Below are positions 61,346 through 64,000 of a DNA stretch of 64,000 nt, piece by piece. The stretch is taken from assembly GCF_900302495.1 (NCBI RefSeq), contig NZ_OMKW01000004.1:248001-312000 (forward strand), given 5' to 3'. The DNA comes from Pontivivens insulae. Its GTDB lineage: Bacteria > Pseudomonadota > Alphaproteobacteria > Rhodobacterales > Rhodobacteraceae. The translations under genes and the position numbers were made by a program. The notes beneath the pieces were generated by a model. The model ran no database searches and was not told the origin of the DNA. It worked only from the letters and a program-made list of their open reading frames with translations. Every line of letters begins with the position of its first letter. Within the stretch, counting starts at the first letter, position 1.

Positions 61346-62866
61346 TCAGATGTTGAGGCGATAGGCGACAGCCTCTGCAATATGATCGCGTGAGACCTGC
61401 GCTTGCCCCGCGAGGTCAGCGATGGTGCGGGCGACCCGCAGAATCCGGTGATAGCCGCGGGCGGTCAGGCGGTGTGTCTCTGCGATTTGGGCCAGCAGGG
61501 CCTGGCCCTCTGCATCCGGGGTGGCGATCTGGTCGAGCAGATCACCCTCTGCATCCGCATTGGTGGTCAACTCCGCGTGGTCGGCAAATCGTTGCGCCTG
61601 CAGGGCGCGGGCCTGCGCCACGCGCTGGGCGATGGGGGCCGACGGCTCCCCCTGCTTTGCCCCGGCCAGATCGGCGACCGCGACGGGGGCCACGTCAATG
61701 CGCAGATCGAACCGGTCCATCAGAGGGCCAGAGATGCGGGATAGGTAGTCATGGCCACAAATCGGGGCCTTGGCGCAGGCGCGCGACGGATCGGGCAGAT
61801 AGCCGCAGCGGCACGGATTTGCGGCTGCGACCAGCATGAAACGACAGGGATAGCGCACATGCGCGTTTGCGCGGGCCACGACCACGTCGCCAGTTTCGAC
61901 GGGCTGGCGGAGTGTCTCGAGCACCTGCCGTGGATATTCTGGAAACTCGTCCATGAAGAGCACGCCATTATGCGCAAGGCTGATCTCTCCGGGTCCGGCG
62001 CGACGCCCTCCGCCGACGATTGCGGCCATGCTGGCCGTATGATGGGGTGTGCGAATGGGCCTGCGGGGCGAGATGCCACCATCCTCGATCAGGCCCGCAA
62101 GGCTGTGGATCATCGAGGTTTCGAGCGCTTCGGCGGCTGTAAGGTCCGGCAGGAGGCCGGGCAGCCGTGCGGCCAGCATGGATTTGCCCGATCCCGGCTC
62201 ACCCACCATGATGATGTGGTGACGACCGGCGGCCGCAATTTCCAACGCGCGGCGCGCCCGCTCTTGCCCTTTCACATCGGCCATGTCTGCAATCGGCGTG
62301 TCGTCTGAAATCAAACCTGGTTCTGCGGGCGGCAGGGTCATGCGCCCGGCAAAATGGTTGACGAGGGCGAGCAGGCTGGGTGCGGCGAGCACCTGCACGG
62401 CCCCGACCCACGCGGCCTCTGCCCCGCACGCCTCGGGACAGATCAGGTCGCATTCAAGCTCTGCTGCCGCGACGGCGGCGGGCAGGGCGCCGGTCACTTT
62501 CACTGTACTGCCGTCGAGGGAGAGTTCGCCCAAGGCGACATGCCGTGCGGCCTCTTCCCGCGGGATGACGTCCATTGCGGCCAGTAGGCAGAGCGCGATG
62601 GGCAGATCGAAATGCGATCCCTCCTTTGGAAGATCGGCAGGGGAGAGATTGATCGTGATCCGCTTGGCGGGCAGCGCGAGGCCCATGGCCGTCATCGCAG
62701 AGCGCACACGTTCCTTCGCCTCACTGACCGCTTTGTCGGGCAATCCGACGAGGGAGAAAGACGGCATACCCGGTGTAAGCGCGCACTGGATTTCAACCGG
62801 GCGCGCCTCCACCCCCTGAAAGGCGACGGTATAGGCGCGGGCAATGGTATTCGCAGCGTCGAGCAT
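61346..62866 (-). CDS. comM: YifB/ComM-type Mg-chelatase-like AAA+ ATPase
   Basis: A ~506-residue AAA+ protein of the ComM family; ComM helps branch migration during natural transformation. Domain order: N-terminal Lon-like domain (VEIQCALTPGMPSFSLVGLPDKAVSEAKERV), Walker A GEPGSGKSM (~221-228), Walker B GVLFMDEFPE, and cysteine-bearing ANPCRCGYLPDPSRAC region. The ATG at 62866 is used; an upstream GTG at 62884 is possible. Convergent with priA, 9 bp apart. No other competence genes are in the window. Confidence 0.92.
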   Translation of the reverse strand: MLDAANTIARAYTVAFQGVEARPVEIQCALTPGMPSFSLVGLPDKAVSEAKERVRSAMTAMGLALPAKRITINLSPADLPKEGSHFDLPIALCLLAAMDVIPREEAARHVALGELSLDGSTVKVTGALPAAVAAAELECDLICPEACGAEAAWVGAVQVLAAPSLLALVNHFAGRMTLPPAEPGLISDDTPIADMADVKGQERARRALEIAAAGRHHIIMVGEPGSGKSMLAARLPGLLPDLTAAEALETSMIHSLAGLIEDGGISPRRPIRTPHHTASMAAIVGGGRRAGPGEISLAHNGVLFMDEFPEYPRQVLETLRQPVETGDVVVARANAHVRYPCRFMLVAAANPCRCGYLPDPSRACAKAPICGHDYLSRISGPLMDRFDLRIDVAPVAVADLAGAKQGEPSAPIAQRVAQARALQAQRFADHAELTTNADAEGDLLDQIATPDAEGQALLAQIAETHRLTARGYHRILRVARTIADLAGQAQVSRDHIAEAVAYRLNI

Positions 62867-62900
62867 GGCGCAGCGTTGCTGCACATTGGTTTATGAGGGG

Positions 62901-63905
62901 TTAACGCGGCGGCGGCAGATCGAAGCCCTTTGCCGTGATCCGGGCGCAAAGCCGTTCGAGGAAGTCAGGTGCGCGCGGTGCCAGGCATTGCGTCTCAAGA
63001 TGCCAATACAGATAGGCGGCATAAGGCCAGTCTTGTGCCGTGGCCATTGCCATGGCTTGCGGAATCTGCCCGGCAGAGCGCGCCGTCACACCGTTGTGGT
63101 GAAAATCGGTTTGGCCGCACAGAACGGCCGGCACCTGGTGCACGAATCCTTCGAAGGCCACGGCGGAGGTTTGGGTGACGCAGAGCGACGCGTTCGCCAG
63201 GATGTCGTGGATCGACGCGTCCCCGACAATAACGCCATTGGCCGGATTGTGGTGCTGCATCAGTTGCCTGCGGACCGCATCTGACTGCAATGGATGGGGC
63301 TTGATATAGACGGGCCGCCCGTCGCGATGGGTCAGCACTGTCTCGATCATCGTCATCAGGTCCACATGGATGACGTTCTGATCCGCCGGGTGGATCTCTT
63401 GCGTGAAGATCGCGATGAGGTCTTTGGGCAGGTTTTCGTCGCGGTGCGATTGATCGAATTTGGAGCGGTTGTTGCCGATGAACTTTCGCTTGAGCCGTTC
63501 GAGAAGGGCGTTTGCGGCCTCTGCGTCAATCTCTGCCGGGTTGAAGGGAAGAAGCCGAAGGGTGGAGTTGTGGCGTGTCGCGACCTCATCGCAATACCAA
63601 TACCCGTTGAGGTAATGCGGGGTTGTGAAAAGGGTGCCAGGGGCGAAGCCGGGGCGATCTGTCACAAGGAGATGCAAGTCGTCTGGCGCCCGGTCCAGCT
63701 GAGCGGCTCCACCGCGCAAATCATAGGCGTGAACGTGTATTCCGAGGCTTTCGGCATGGGTGCGCAACCGCTCGAAAAACAGAAGCTTCCCCGCCAACAG
63801 GGCTTCGAGCCGCGCCTCCTGCGCCATGATGTGGATGTTGCGCGGTCCCGTGCGGGTCAGGGCCGGTCGGAACCGGCCCAGTTTGGTCAGAACAAGGTTC
63901 GCCAC
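62901..63905 (-). CDS. KpsC/KpsS-like capsule polysaccharide protein
   Basis: A 334-residue cytosolic protein of the capsule-polysaccharide biosynthesis family (PF05159; KpsC/LipA and KpsS/LipB type), some of which are Kdo transferases that build the linker of group 2 capsules. Motifs: FTTPHYLNGYWYCDEVATRHNS, YIKPHPLQSDAVRRQLM and the CVTQTSAVAFEGFVHQVPAVLCG domain signature. No other capsule genes are nearby. The start is GTG at 63905, eight bases after the hemE stop; an ATG at 63827 is the alternative. It is co-oriented with hemE and comM. Confidence 0.75.
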   Translation of the reverse strand: MANLVLTKLGRFRPALTRTGPRNIHIMAQEARLEALLAGKLLFFERLRTHAESLGIHVHAYDLRGGAAQLDRAPDDLHLLVTDRPGFAPGTLFTTPHYLNGYWYCDEVATRHNSTLRLLPFNPAEIDAEAANALLERLKRKFIGNNRSKFDQSHRDENLPKDLIAIFTQEIHPADQNVIHVDLMTMIETVLTHRDGRPVYIKPHPLQSDAVRRQLMQHHNPANGVIVGDASIHDILANASLCVTQTSAVAFEGFVHQVPAVLCGQTDFHHNGVTARSAGQIPQAMAMATAQDWPYAAYLYWHLETQCLAPRAPDFLERLCARITAKGFDLPPPR

Positions 63906-63910
63906 GGCGG

Positions 63911-64000
63911 TTAGCCGCGCACGGCCTCTAGCATACGGTGGACATTGTCCGGGCTGGCGTCGGGTGTGATGCCGTGGCCCAGATTGAAGATATGCGCACC
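63911..64000 (-). CDS. hemE: uroporphyrinogen decarboxylase, C-terminal end (cut by window edge)
   Basis: Only the last 29 codons are in the window: GAHIFNLGHGITPDASPDN then VHRMLEAVRG and a TAA stop. This is the conserved HemE C-terminus (FNLGHG.TP...PENV..). The enzyme decarboxylates uroporphyrinogen III to coproporphyrinogen III in haem (and bacteriochlorophyll) synthesis. In several alphaproteobacteria the chromosomal origin lies next to hemE, but that side of the gene is outside this window. Confidence 0.88.
   Translation of the reverse strand, partial: GAHIFNLGHGITPDASPDNVHRMLEAVRG

Overview
The window looks like chromosomal DNA of an alphaproteobacterium of the Rhodobacteraceae (Roseobacter/Rhodobacter group). 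This rests on gene content and order: senC-regA, split rimP-nusA-ylxR-infB and rbfA-truB-rpsO-pnp clusters, an F0-only atpI-B-E-X-F operon with a b' subunit, slt/dapA/smpB, DUF1127 genes, phosphatidylcholine synthase, and hemE at the edge. The DNA is GC-rich and densely coding. I saw no insertion sequence, prophage, CRISPR array, rRNA or tRNA.

Layout. 0-10.6 kb: trpS (cut by the left edge), a YaiI-family protein, an MFS exporter, two DUF1127 genes (the second followed by a probable anti-Shine-Dalgarno small RNA), UvrD/PcrA helicase, cytochrome c', an FMN-dependent hydroxy-acid oxidase, SenC and the redox regulator RegA, and small stress-type proteins. 10.6-16.3 kb: the rimP-nusA-ylxR-infB operon behind a leader terminator. 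16.3-20.4 kb: small envelope proteins, an 11-bp phased repeat array, hppD with a divergent Lrp-type regulator, and a flavin reductase. 20.5-24.4 kb: smc and an ArsR regulator. 24.5-27.2 kb: the ATP synthase F0 operon. 27.2-33.3 kb: a CMD/AhpD-like protein and a GNAT protein, an FMN riboswitch with ribH, then smpB, dapA and slt. 33.3-37.5 kb: lipoprotein, transporter, RluA synthase and small envelope proteins. 37.6-47.9 kb: pnp, rpsO, truB and rbfA on the minus strand. This conserved block is interrupted by a PepSY / membrane-LuxR / ferric-reductase cassette and by a tandem-domain sulfotransferase. 47.9-64 kb: dapB, an MDR reductase, two SDRs, ileS, pcs, xerC, DUF484, a transaldolase-like aldolase, priA, comM, a KpsC/S-like protein and the 3' end of hemE.

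How the parts fit: most genes are housekeeping (translation factors, RNA decay, F0 ATP synthase, chromosome maintenance, lysine/peptidoglycan precursors). The less ordinary content is in small cassettes and non-coding signals. The best candidates for follow-up are the CCUCC-loop sRNA 3' of DUF1127 (2958-3072), the phased TTGTGYAC array (17937-17990), the leader terminator ahead of rimP, the Lrp operator abutting its own start codon, the tandem sulfotransferase, the PepSY/LuxR/ferric-reductase module, and a three-copy intergenic repeat. I did not find a clearly new multi-gene defence or metabolic system. All family assignments come from reading the sequence, without database searches.
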